Source: Paulinella micropora (lineage: Eukaryota; Cercozoa; Imbricatea; Euglyphida; Paulinellidae). From it: a DNA stretch of 64,000 nt. Of this stretch, positions 42,846 through 52,529 are shown in pieces. The position numbers and the translations under genes were made by a program. Positions within the stretch are counted from its first letter, which is position 1; every line of letters starts with the position of its first letter. The stretch lies in contig WBZZ01002575.1 in NCBI GenBank assembly GCA_019918135.1, forward strand, positions 158,501 through 222,500, in the 5' to 3' direction. The notes under the pieces are model-generated. The model ran no database searches. It had not been told where the DNA came from and saw only the letters and a list, made by a program, of their open reading frames with translations.

Positions 42846-45800
42846 ATGAACCATTTAGGAAATCCGTGGGCATACCACTATTACGGCTCTGTGATAATAG
42901 ACGAGGATTTAGAAGTTGATGGAGTATTATATGGCGATCATATTGAAGCAAACTCAATACAAGCAAAAACGGATGACATAACAATATCCTCGCGAAATAA
43001 TAACTCTTCTTTGTTGATATCTGATACTGGTTATGTGTCAATTAATAACGAATACGACTTACCAATAGCGGATGGCACGGCTAATCAAGTATTAAAAACG
43101 GACGGGTTGGGTAATACTTCATTTGCTACATTAAATTCAAGTTATATAAGCGATTTTGAACTGGATAAATTAACAGACGTAACAATAACGGGCACACCCG
43201 CCGATAACCAACTGCTCATTTATAGCACAGGGCAATGGAGAAACACAACATCGCCTTATCTTAGATTGGATGGTCTCGCTATGATGTTTGGAAATTTAAA
43301 TATGGGAGGATTTAATATAACAAATGTAGGTAATGTCGATGGTATTGATGTTTCTGTTCTTGATACTTCGGTGGTTAAACTAACAGGAGACCAAACCATA
43401 GCAGGAATTAAAACATTTAGCAGTATAATAAATGCGAGTGCGGGGATTGATGCGAAAAGACAAAACATAATAAATGTAAATTTACTAAATGACAAAGGTG
43501 TTGATGAATGGATATTTGAACATAATGATAATAATAATAAGGTGTCGGCAGCTGGAAGTATAGATAGCCACAGCGATGTGACAATATCAGGCTTTCCAGC
43601 AGATAATCAACTGATTATGTATAGCACGGGGCAATGGAGAAACACCACACCACCTTTTCTTAGATTAGACGGAACTGCTAGTATGACCGGAGGACTAAAT
43701 ATGAATGGTTATGCTATTTCGGGGGCGTCTACGTATAATGGAGTTAATCTCACTAATCTCGCAGTTGATGGTTCAGTGGTCAAACTAACAGGTGACCAAA
43801 CCATAGGAGGAATTAAAACATTTAGCAGTATAATAAATGCTAGTGCGGGGATTGATATGAAAAGCCAAAGCATAACAAATGTGAATTTGGTTGATGGTGT
43901 GGATGTTTCTACTCTTGATACTTCGGTGGTTAAACTAACAGGAGACCAAACCATAGCAGGGAATAAAAATTTACATCAACTTTAGAAGTAAGTGGTTCAT
44001 CCAATCCTTCTACTTTTGACGGCATCGGCATAGCCTTTGATACAAAAATAGGAATGATTGCAGCACAAAAAATGGCAACAGCGACTTGGTATCCGATACA
44101 AATAACTGGTTCGTATGTTGAGTTATATTCGGGTAATACTTTGATTATAACCGCAACTGGAACAACATTAAGTTTGAATAACAACAAAATAACAAACTTA
44201 GCCACACCATCAGCAACAACGGACGGAGCAAACAAAAGTTATGTGGATACATTAGACGGGCAAAATGTGAAACTAACAGGAAACCAAACCATAGCAGGAA
44301 TTAAGACATATAGCAGTGGTGTTGAAATAACGGGAAATTCAATCAATTCAACAACAAAGGGCACATTTATCGTTTTCAATTCTACCAGTAATATCGGGTC
44401 AATTGCTAGTTTGGATATGAAAACTGCAACATATTACAACTTTGAAATTTCTGCGAAAAAAATAAGTTTTATTATTGATGGGGCAATCGTCGGTTGGGTA
44501 AATGCTTCGGGGCTAGATTGTAATAGTAGCAAAATAGCCAACCTTGGAACTCCGACATTAGCGACGGACGGAGCGACAAAAGGGTATGCGGACACATTGG
44601 ACGGGCAAAATGTAAAACTAACAGGAGACCAAACAATAACTGGAATTAAAACATTCAACGGGACAAGCACTACGATAAAATATCTAACTTTAACGAACAA
44701 TGCTGATTTTAATAATCAAACTATCACTAATGGTGGAAATATTACATATAATGGGGCGAGGATATTAAACCAAAATGGAGGGGACATATTCTTTTCACAG
44801 ACATCAGGTGATTATCAGTATTTCTTATTTACTCTAAATACTGCTACAAGTGGAACCGCGAACCAAAGAGGTTATGTATTCACGAATGTAGCATCTGATG
44901 TAAAAGGAGCAGGACTTTATATTTCAAAACTTTTGGATAATAAAAGTGCTTCGTCTGACATTGTCCGTTTTAACAATGCTGGTGGTATGCGGTTTTATGG
45001 TGCTTTGGATATGAACTCAAACAATATAACAAATGGCGGAACAATAACTGGAACAACAATTACTTCAACCGCGGGTATATCAACGACGACACTAACGGCG
45101 AGTGGATTAATAACAGCAGATAGTGGTTGTAAGTTATCTATTCAAAATAAAGTAGATGGAGGAAATGGGCAAGGTATATTTATGTGGGATACAGACAACT
45201 CAAGATGGGGTATTTATATGGCTCAACCGGGGGCTGGTAAATCATTAGGTGGAGGAACAGCGGTGGCAGGCATTTCAGGCTTTGCTGTAAGATTTAGGAG
45301 TGGTAATGCTTCGGCGGATGGTTTTGTGTGGGAAAATTCAGCAGAGCAATTGTTAATGTCATTACATGGGGCAAACGGGACTTTATGGACAAAAGGATTA
45401 ATAACGGCTAGTGCGGGTATATCAACAACAACATTAACAACAAGCGACAATATAGTAGTAGGTGCTGGAAAAAGTATTTTCATAGATAGGTCAGGATATA
45501 CAAACACAAATAACAAATTAGTTTTGTGGGATGGTGGAACAGGCCCACGACTGCTTTTAATGGATTTGGTATTAAACAAGATACAATGATGTATAATGTT
45601 AATACCACAACTGATAATCACATATTTTACTAGTGCCACAAATGAATTATTTAGAATTGGTAATGCTGGAATTACTGCTTCAAAGGCAATAACGGCTAAT
45701 ACAGGATTAACTATGCCAACAACATCTAGCGGATTTTTGACAATAAGACAAAGACCGGGAAATACGTCCAACCCGCAAATATATATGAAAGCAGGAGACT

Positions 45801-46279
45801 CATCAGGTTATGCGGTAGTAATGAATACAGGTGGATTATTACACGCTTGGTCAACTTTATTATCAAATGGTGAAAACAATACAGGATATGTTTATTTGGC
45901 TGCGGGAGCAAATACATGGTCTTCTGGTTCAGACAGGAGATTAAAATCAGATATTAAAACATTAGACTGCGGGGATTGTTGCGATAAACTGATGAAAATA
46001 AATTGCTGTTCATATTATTTGAAATCAGACGAAAAGAAACAGAAAAGGAACCACGGATTTATTGCGGATGAAGTAAAAAAAATATTTCCAGAATTTGTAT
46101 CTGAAAGTGGAATAAAAGCGGATGATGGGGATGGAAACTTTGAAGGTATATCATACACGGACTTCATACCAATATTAGTCAGCGCTTTTCAACACATGGC
46201 GGAAAAGGTAGTTAATTTAGAAAAACAAAATAATAATCTCATGAATATACTACAAGAAATTAGAGAAAATGTCAAATAA
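42846..46279 (+). pseudogene. Fibre protein with C-terminal peptidase S74 chaperone (frameshifted)
   Basis: Three frames make up a protein of about 1,140 residues. Repeats of the type VVKLTGDQTIAGIKTFSS recur at least five times, as in trimeric beta-helical tail fibres. The last part has SDRRLKSDIKTL, NHGFIADEVKKIFPEFV and a terminal coiled coil AEKVVNLEKQNNNL. These are the hallmarks of the S74 intramolecular chaperone, which assembles the trimer and cuts itself off. The breaks are single-base changes in short homopolymers near 43,965, 45,553 and 45,628, the last two compensating each other. It probably mediates host attachment. The next gene overlaps its stop. Confidence 0.8.
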
Positions 46280-46460
46280 TACGACTAGACTTCACAGACT
46301 ACCACCTATTATGGATATGGATGGCGAACTAACTCCGGAATTAAAGTCTCGCGTTTTGGATATTGAACTAAAGACAGAAGAGAAAAAAATTGACAATGAA
46401 ATTGAGAACGAATGGAATTGCTGTATGTCAAATAAGAAAACCGACAGCAGAATGATTTAA
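46269..46460 (+). CDS. Small acidic protein, unknown
   Basis: 63 residues (RLHRLPPIMDMDGELTPELK, then a Glu/Lys-rich helix). It overlaps the end of the fibre gene by 11 bp in another frame, as expected for translationally linked viral genes. No family recognised. Confidence 0.5.
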   Translation: MSNNTTRLHRLPPIMDMDGELTPELKSRVLDIELKTEEKKIDNEIENEWNCCMSNKKTDSRMI

Positions 46461-46472
46461 TATTTATTTCAA

Positions 46473-46625
46473 ATGGGTATCATCATTGCCATTATAACAC
46501 TTTGTATCGTGAGGCTATCTGAAAAGAACTTACCATGCGAGGTTGCTAATACTTATGTCGGAATCCTAACACTATTAATCGGGATATGCCTTCCTTCTCC
46601 AAGTTCTGGGGGTGGCAAGAAGTAA
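46473..46625 (+). CDS. Short membrane protein, two hydrophobic segments
   Basis: 50 residues from ATG 46,473. MGIIIAIITLCIV and YVGILTLLIGICL are two hydrophobic segments separated by a short charged loop, with a Gly/Lys tail. The spacing (12 bp after the previous stop) and AT-rich leader fit a real gene. A holin-like or virion membrane role is possible but unproven. Confidence 0.5.
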   Translation: MGIIIAIITLCIVRLSEKNLPCEVANTYVGILTLLIGICLPSPSSGGGKK

Positions 46626-46654
46626 ATTAAGATAATAAACTAATTGTTAATATA

Positions 46655-46879
46655 ATGAAGTATTGTCATTCGTGTAAAATCTTCTATCCTCCCATATTTT
46701 TTGTGGGCAAAAAATGGAAATTGTGTAAGGAATGCGATTCGTGTCGCAAAAAAAAGAATATCAATAATGAAATATGTGTTCATATGAATAAACAGAAATA
46801 TTGTTTGCTGTGTATAATGTCGGAAAAAAAACCAGAACCGATTACTCATTCTGAACCATGGATGGAGTGGTTGGATTAA
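46655..46879 (+). CDS. Small zinc-ribbon-like protein
   Basis: 74 residues with CHSCKIFYPP, CKECDSCRKKK and CVHMNKQKYCLLC, i.e. three Cys pairs. The first two resemble the N-terminus of the HNH protein in the TIR (CGKCKCWRIP...CEDCRKRN), so they may share an origin. The TATAATG-type start has a box almost touching the ATG. It ends 4 bp into the convergent gene on the other strand. Confidence 0.6.
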   Translation: MKYCHSCKIFYPPIFFVGKKWKLCKECDSCRKKKNINNEICVHMNKQKYCLLCIMSEKKPEPITHSEPWMEWLD

Positions 46880-47127
46880 ATATCATTACATTCATATATA
46901 TGTGTCATATACCATCTATTATCACCCGCACACATTAAAGGCAGTGCCTCATCAAAACTACGACACATATTATTTCCGTTATTTATGAAAACACACTTAA
47001 ACCCTGTATCTACCCCTTGCTTTATACAATAAGCACAACTCTCATTTTTTTTCTCACTGACCCGTGAGTAAAAGTCGCAGGCAGTCCGCGATATAGCAGA
47101 ACACACGAATAGCAATATTAATAACAT
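46876..47127 (-). CDS. Secreted or membrane-anchored Cys-rich protein
   Basis: 83 residues on the minus strand. MLLILLFVCSAISRTAC looks like a signal peptide or N-terminal anchor, and the mature part has eight Cys (CDFY, ESCAYCIKQG, FKC, NMCRSFDEAL, PLMCAG, YEC) in a spacing reminiscent of small disulfide-rich PSI-like domains. A secreted domain is unexpected in a PLV and could act at the host surface or in virion maturation. No firm family. Confidence 0.55.
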   Translation of the reverse strand: MLLILLFVCSAISRTACDFYSRVSEKKNESCAYCIKQGVDTGFKCVFINNGNNMCRSFDEALPLMCAGDNRWYMTHIYECNDI

Positions 47128-47131
47128 ATAT

Positions 47132-47356
47132 TTAACTCCCGCTTTTTCCCTCTTCTTTAATTATATTATTATAAATCACTTCTCGTTGCTTATCTGATAG
47201 CGGTAATCTATAAAGGATATTTTGAGGTTTTCTGAAAATGTTGGGGTTTCTATTCACTAAGTTCTGAGTGATGCGGATTTGGTCAATTTCCTTTCCTAGC
47301 CTTTCCAACTCTTCAAGTTGTTGCTCGTCTTTGCTTTTTTCTTTTTTTTTTTCCAT
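47132..47356 (-). CDS. Small charged protein, unknown
   Basis: 74 residues: a Lys/Glu-rich coiled-coil-like N-terminus (KDEQQLEELERLGKEIDQIR) and a C-terminal LPLSDKQREVIYNNI segment. It lies 4 bp upstream of the preceding minus-strand gene, so the two are probably co-transcribed. Divergent from the next plus gene across 24 bp. Confidence 0.5.
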   Translation of the reverse strand: MEKKKEKSKDEQQLEELERLGKEIDQIRITQNLVNRNPNIFRKPQNILYRLPLSDKQREVIYNNIIKEEGKSGS

Positions 47357-47380
47357 CCTATATTATAGTGGATATAAAAA

Positions 47381-47737
47381 ATGCCACATGAAAAACCATT
47401 TTTTGCGTATTATAACAAAATTAGACATGAACATAAGTATTTATTGGAAGACGCAGATGCTGATTGGACTGAACAAGTTAATGAAGGCATTAATAATCAA
47501 GCCCGCGAGAGGCTTAGAGCGGATAGATTGTTGGATGCTTCAACAAGAGGGGGGAATACTATGGAGGATTTAAAAGATAAGATTAGTGCGTTGGACAATA
47601 AGCAAAGTATTTATGTAAATATGAATTACGGTGAACTGAAATCGCACCTCCAAGATGACGGCATTGATATGAAAGAATTTGAAAGAAAACACGGAACTGC
47701 CCCCATGAACGAACAAATGATTGAAATGCGAAAATAA
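47381..47737 (+). CDS. Unknown protein upstream of the 915-residue protein
   Basis: 118 residues, charged and helical, beginning MPHEKPFFAYYNKIRHEHKY. Its TAA stop overlaps the ATG of the next gene by one base (TAATG), indicating translational coupling and perhaps joint function in the virion. No family recognised. Confidence 0.6.
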   Translation: MPHEKPFFAYYNKIRHEHKYLLEDADADWTEQVNEGINNQARERLRADRLLDASTRGGNTMEDLKDKISALDNKQSIYVNMNYGELKSHLQDDGIDMKEFERKHGTAPMNEQMIEMRK

Positions 47738-50484
47738 TGGCTACCGATAAATATGATATAGCGCACATAGAAGACAATATCCAGCAAATGAAGCGTGATA
47801 TAGCACAATTGGTAAAACAAGAATATAAAGAAGAAGACTTAAAACGATTAACCGATAAGGGTTTAACGTATATGAAAAACAAAGGCAAAGCGGACAAAAC
47901 TCGCGTAATACGAAGAGAGGATAGAAAGCAAGCGGAGCAGGATTATAAGGAATGGAAAGAAAACCGAGAAGAGTGGGAGAGAAAACACCCAGATGATGCT
48001 TCAATAGAAGCACAGATAGGCGACGAACACAAGATGCTTGTGCCACGAATAGGTGATGACCCCCGAAGTGTAGAAAGATTTGTTAATGCTATTATTAGAA
48101 GTATTCAGGAGATAATTATGAGTCCCAGACTTAATAGATTACTTAACCTTGCTACAGGCGCTGGGCAATATGGTGTGCGAAGGATAATGTGGGGGCAGAT
48201 ATTGAGATTAATTGCCAACAATCCACAACTACGTGCGATGAATGTTGGATTACTTGGAAGAAGAAGAAGAGCAGATGCTCTCAATGACCATTTGCTAGCA
48301 CTAGCAAGAAATAAAGCACCACCGGGTTTGCCTCCGCCTAATCCTCTTTTGATTGCGAGCGGACAGCAAAGAATAGGTGATTATGTATGGAGGGAATATG
48401 CGCACAGATTAGGCATTGGAATGATGTCTTTAAAAGCGTGGGAAGTTTTTAAAACGGGCGTAGAGACTATGACAGTTCTCGGTCTTGGAAAAGCACTTAA
48501 AGAAATATACAATACATGGTCTGCTCAACCAGATGCTCTGATTAAGTTGGAAGAAGAACGAATTCATACCGAGGGAAGTAATTATAATGGTGGGGGCACA
48601 CGAGTGGAAAGCCGTCTTCAATTAGAAGATAGAACTCGTGGCAAATTTCCTTACATTCTACTAGCAGATGCTTTGGACTTAGTTGCTTTTGAACATGATT
48701 TATTGTATGCGTCAGGCGACAAGAATGTCCAAGACTTTGCCGATAAACGATACTTTGAAAGAATTACCAATATGAGTGATTATCTAATGAGTAATGGATT
48801 GGCTACGGCCGAAGTTGCCAAGAGTATTTTTGACAATTACAACTCAATGTTTTCAAAAGCGGATATATCTAGAATGGCCTTAGAAGCACAGGGGAGGGCA
48901 CGCGGTGGAGTATCTTTTTGGGATGCAATGGAGTTTTGGAAAACTATCAAAACCATTCCTCCAGATGCGAAGTATAACGGATTCATAGGTGATGTAGATA
49001 AAATATTGATGTCTATGATTGGTATCATGAAAAATGTGGGCAGTTTTGACAAAGATGCAACATTTAAAGTAAATAAAGTAGTAAATCCCGCTACATTCAG
49101 CAAACAATATGAAAACTTGGTGAATTCGTTTAATCAAATGGTGAAATCACAAGAAACAGCCGATGGTGTGAAAGGATATTCTCTTATCGCACCAGCAAAT
49201 GAAACTACAATTAATAATTTTATAGAAAAAATAAATACGCAGAGCACAAAAGATATTCCACCAAATATAGAAAAAGATATAAATCTTAGCGTTGAAGTCC
49301 CGATCGCATACTCAGACAACATGGTAGTAGCAGATACTATTGGACTGGGCAATAACTTGCTCATACTTGATGATAAAGGCGCCCAAACGAGGCACTTAAA
49401 GGGATTTGTTAAATCGTTGAGAGCGAAAACTGGAAAGAAAATTAAACTTTCCAATTATGACGATCCAAAAGTTGGATGGGAAGAGGCCATCAAACAAGCA
49501 CTAAATCAAGGTGCTAGTATGTCAGATGTAGCAGATGCAGATGATATTTTGGATAAGAGAATTTACGAAGAAATGCGGGGTAAATTAACTCCAGACCAAA
49601 TGAAGCAATTAGAAGATTTAGAATTGAGGGATGCGAGCGTGCCAAGAAAACAAACACCAATACCAACACCAGCACCGCAAACCATGCCACCGCAAACCAT
49701 GCCACCAGCACCGCAAACCATGCCACCGCAAACTCAACCACCGCAAACCATGCCACCGCAAACAACGCAAGCACCAGCACCACCAAATCCACAACCAGAG
49801 TATGAAGGAGGTGTTTATAAAAGTGGAACAAAACAGGGACTCCCATTCTGGGAGGAGAAAGTTAAAGATGAAAAACTCAAAGAAATGATGAAAGAATACA
49901 AAGTTTCAGATGACCCAGATCCAGCAACAACACCAAATCAAGCCATGGTTGATAGTATGAGAAGCATTGATAATTTGGTTGATAAGATTATGGGAAAATC
50001 TCCCGCCGATGAAAGAGAAGATTTGATGGCACTTATTCGTTTTCTAATGCCAAGCGACCAAAATGGAGGTATCGGCACTTCACAAACAAATCCACTTATT
50101 AAAGGCAACGAACAAAGACGCGATCGTGTGCTAGCAACTAAGCATGATTTTGAATTACTAGACAACACACTTTATAGCAACACAAATAACCACTTTATGG
50201 TGAATAAATACAATAGAGCAGTCATCCAGAATAGAATAAAAGAAAAAAGAGAGTTTCCAAAAATGAAACGAAAACTAACTAGAAACTTCTCTGCTGAAAT
50301 CCCGCGACAAGTCCAAACTCGTCCAGAAAGAAAGGATTTTAAACCGCTCGTCAATCCTCCAAGTAATTACGCTTTTGGTAGTCCTTACTCTCCTTATTTC
50401 TATAATTATGCTTCACCACCCCAACCCTTCGGCGCCGAATATGATAATTACAGATACAATCCAAACTATTTTCAAAACCTATAA
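47737..50484 (+). CDS. Large virion-type protein with phospholipase A2-like motif
   Basis: 915 residues. Residues about 279-345 read EGSNYNGGGT followed by ALDLVAFEHDLLYASG: a YxGxGT calcium-loop-like motif (283-288) and a downstream HD catalytic pair (320-321) in an Asp-Ala/Val-x-x-HD-x-x-Y context. This resembles the PLA2 domain of parvovirus VP1-type proteins, used to breach endosomal membranes. Elsewhere the protein is helical, with a QTMPPQ-type Pro-rich repeat (about 645-685) and an Arg/Pro/Tyr-rich C-terminus. It precedes the packaging ATPase by 11 bp in the structural cluster. The function is inferred from the motif; overall homology was not checked. Confidence 0.6.
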   Translation: MATDKYDIAHIEDNIQQMKRDIAQLVKQEYKEEDLKRLTDKGLTYMKNKGKADKTRVIRREDRKQAEQDYKEWKENREEWERKHPDDASIEAQIGDEHKMLVPRIGDDPRSVERFVNAIIRSIQEIIMSPRLNRLLNLATGAGQYGVRRIMWGQILRLIANNPQLRAMNVGLLGRRRRADALNDHLLALARNKAPPGLPPPNPLLIASGQQRIGDYVWREYAHRLGIGMMSLKAWEVFKTGVETMTVLGLGKALKEIYNTWSAQPDALIKLEEERIHTEGSNYNGGGTRVESRLQLEDRTRGKFPYILLADALDLVAFEHDLLYASGDKNVQDFADKRYFERITNMSDYLMSNGLATAEVAKSIFDNYNSMFSKADISRMALEAQGRARGGVSFWDAMEFWKTIKTIPPDAKYNGFIGDVDKILMSMIGIMKNVGSFDKDATFKVNKVVNPATFSKQYENLVNSFNQMVKSQETADGVKGYSLIAPANETTINNFIEKINTQSTKDIPPNIEKDINLSVEVPIAYSDNMVVADTIGLGNNLLILDDKGAQTRHLKGFVKSLRAKTGKKIKLSNYDDPKVGWEEAIKQALNQGASMSDVADADDILDKRIYEEMRGKLTPDQMKQLEDLELRDASVPRKQTPIPTPAPQTMPPQTMPPAPQTMPPQTQPPQTMPPQTTQAPAPPNPQPEYEGGVYKSGTKQGLPFWEEKVKDEKLKEMMKEYKVSDDPDPATTPNQAMVDSMRSIDNLVDKIMGKSPADEREDLMALIRFLMPSDQNGGIGTSQTNPLIKGNEQRRDRVLATKHDFELLDNTLYSNTNNHFMVNKYNRAVIQNRIKEKREFPKMKRKLTRNFSAEIPRQVQTRPERKDFKPLVNPPSNYAFGSPYSPYFYNYASPPQPFGAEYDNYRYNPNYFQNL

Positions 50485-50495
50485 TATAGTGAGAC

Positions 50496-51398
50496 ATGCC
50501 TAAATCTATACATAAAGGATTAATAGCAAACAAGTTGCCACGAAAAACACTTTTGAAGCAGAATCTGGAGAAGACCAACATAGAAAAAGCACACGAGGAA
50601 TTTACTATTGACAGGCCAGTAATAACAGAGTTAGATAGCAAAAAACCGCCCAAATTTCACAATGACTTGGAAATACAACCAATTAAAACACAAAGAGATG
50701 GTGTTGAATTGCTTCCCATTCAAAAAGAAGGAATATTGCCAGCAATGGGGACTATGGTTATATGTGCGAGCACTGGTGGAGGCAAATCAGTTATGCTTTG
50801 TAATCTACTCGCCAAAAAGAACATGTTGAAAGGGTTTTATGACAGAATAGTCGTCTTTTGCTTAAGTCCGTGCCCGATTTTGGAAGACACTCTCAAGTTA
50901 AAAAAAGAAGACATAATCAAAGAAGATAGACCTGAGTTAATGAGAGAAATATTAACTAAACAAAAAGAACTGATTAAAACGAAAGGTTTTAAGAAAGCAC
51001 CAAAGATATTATTGTTATTAGATGACATTGCGCAGAGTAAAACTTTTCTCAAATCAGAAGTGCTTACCGAGTTGTTTTTCGCTTCAACACATGCTAAGGT
51101 GTCAGTCTGGGTAGCAACTCAGAGTTATACACAACTCCCGCGAAGAATAAGAATTAATTGTCATTGGATGATTATTTTTAATGGAGTAAGGAGAAGCGAA
51201 CTTGACAGACTGGCAGATGAATATGAAAGTCCTTTTCTCACTAAAAAGGAATTTTACAATATGGTTAAATATGCTACGGCAGAACCTTATTCGTTTCTAG
51301 CAATTAATAATACTGCTAGTGATAGAACAACCCAGTTTAGAAAGAATTTCTCTACCATATTACGGCTTAATAAGGATAGAGATATGACGAACTTGTAA
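50496..51398 (+). CDS. Genome packaging ATPase (FtsK/HerA, A32-like)
   Basis: 300 residues. Walker A CASTGGGKSV (Lys97, Ser98), Walker B ILLLLDDI (Asp176/177), a sensor-like VWVATQSYTQLP and a C-terminal RRSELDRLADEYESP segment match the A32-like packaging ATPases of Polintons, PLVs, virophages and giant viruses. It drives DNA into preformed capsids. The length is normal for the family and the gene is intact. It sits between the large virion protein and the capsid genes, as usual in PLVs. Confidence 0.92.
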   Translation: MPKSIHKGLIANKLPRKTLLKQNLEKTNIEKAHEEFTIDRPVITELDSKKPPKFHNDLEIQPIKTQRDGVELLPIQKEGILPAMGTMVICASTGGGKSVMLCNLLAKKNMLKGFYDRIVVFCLSPCPILEDTLKLKKEDIIKEDRPELMREILTKQKELIKTKGFKKAPKILLLLDDIAQSKTFLKSEVLTELFFASTHAKVSVWVATQSYTQLPRRIRINCHWMIIFNGVRRSELDRLADEYESPFLTKKEFYNMVKYATAEPYSFLAINNTASDRTTQFRKNFSTILRLNKDRDMTNL

Positions 51399-51434
51399 AA
51401 TTAAATTAAATGTTTTTTTACCATAATATATGAC

Positions 51435-52028
51435 ATGACGGAATCAACTAAATTATACAAAACTTGCTATCATCAGGCAATCGCACTTTGGCATAAACAA
51501 AATGCACAAGGAAAATTCGTAACGATTCGCAAGGGAACGCCCGAATACTTAGCAGTAAGGAAGATAGAAGCGGATATTAAGAGTGGTAAGATTAAGTGTC
51601 AATTAAAGCCAAAAGTAAGCAAAGTAAGTAAGAACAATGAACAACCTATTGCCAGCGGGCAACCAGACCAAGTGCCAGACGAAGCATTGAAAAGAAAGGC
51701 GCCAGACATAGCATCGGCGAATAATTCGTCTCCCGAACCAAATGCAAAACCTGTTGAAATGTCTCCAGCGCCTAAGGTTGAACAATCCCTACCAAAATCT
51801 GTTAATCCCACTCCTGTTGCCGTGCCAAAACAAACTACCACAACACCAGCAAGTAAGATAGAAGCAATTGAAGATACTTCTAAGGAAACTCCACCACCAA
51901 CCAAAGAAGTTGCGCAAACTAATGATGTTGATGTAAATCAAGCCATAGCGGATTTAAAGAAAATGAAAGAGGAAAGAATTACACACAAGAATTTACAAAT
52001 TATGAAAAAAATAATTGATGCTAATTGA
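51435..52028 (+). CDS. Putative virion protein, Pro-rich tail
   Basis: 197 residues. The N-terminal third (LYKTCYHQAIALWHKQNAQG, VTIRKGTPEYLAVRKIE) is compact and resembles short conserved segments in other PLV/giant-virus small virion proteins. A Pro/Ala/Lys-rich low-complexity stretch and a short C-terminal helix follow. It lies between the ATPase and the capsid gene with a TATATG-rich leader. Function unknown. Confidence 0.5.
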   Translation: MTESTKLYKTCYHQAIALWHKQNAQGKFVTIRKGTPEYLAVRKIEADIKSGKIKCQLKPKVSKVSKNNEQPIASGQPDQVPDEALKRKAPDIASANNSSPEPNAKPVEMSPAPKVEQSLPKSVNPTPVAVPKQTTTTPASKIEAIEDTSKETPPPTKEVAQTNDVDVNQAIADLKKMKEERITHKNLQIMKKIIDAN

Positions 52029-52051
52029 CAAAATAATTATTATTTTATATA

Positions 52052-52450
52052 ATGATTAAAAACACACATGCCTCCAATAGATTGTCTAATGAGTTTATTA
52101 ATAAACTCAACGAAGGAAACAGACCCCCGAGTGATGGATTTCAACTAAATCAATTTGAATTGTGGAGTAGTCATGGTGCCCCATTAGTTAATCAACCATT
52201 GACCGAATTTGGCGACCTTGTCTCACATGAGAAGAGCACTATTCAAAACACATTAACAGACATTTCTGATAACAAAGAAAATGCGGATGTTGTTGATTTG
52301 GACACTGCTGTTAGCAGTTTGGCTTATTTAAAGAAAGCGGTTCAAAATGCTGAGGCAAGAGAGTTTCAATTGACTTCACCACAAGATACAAGACTTGACA
52401 ATATACAAAAATCAGTTGATATTATTAGACAATCCGTTTCAAGTGAATAA
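52052..52450 (+). CDS. Unknown protein upstream of the capsid gene
   Basis: 132 residues, mostly helical and acidic (TSPQDTRLDNIQKSVDIIRQ at the end). TATATAATG places a TATA-like box directly against the start codon. No family recognised; the structural cluster position suggests a virion role. Confidence 0.55.
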   Translation: MIKNTHASNRLSNEFINKLNEGNRPPSDGFQLNQFELWSSHGAPLVNQPLTEFGDLVSHEKSTIQNTLTDISDNKENADVVDLDTAVSSLAYLKKAVQNAEAREFQLTSPQDTRLDNIQKSVDIIRQSVSSE

Positions 52451-52529
52451 TTAATTATTTTTAAATTCTATTATTATTTTTTATTATAGGAACATTGCGA
52501 ATTTTACTATCCTACAACCACACAAAAAA

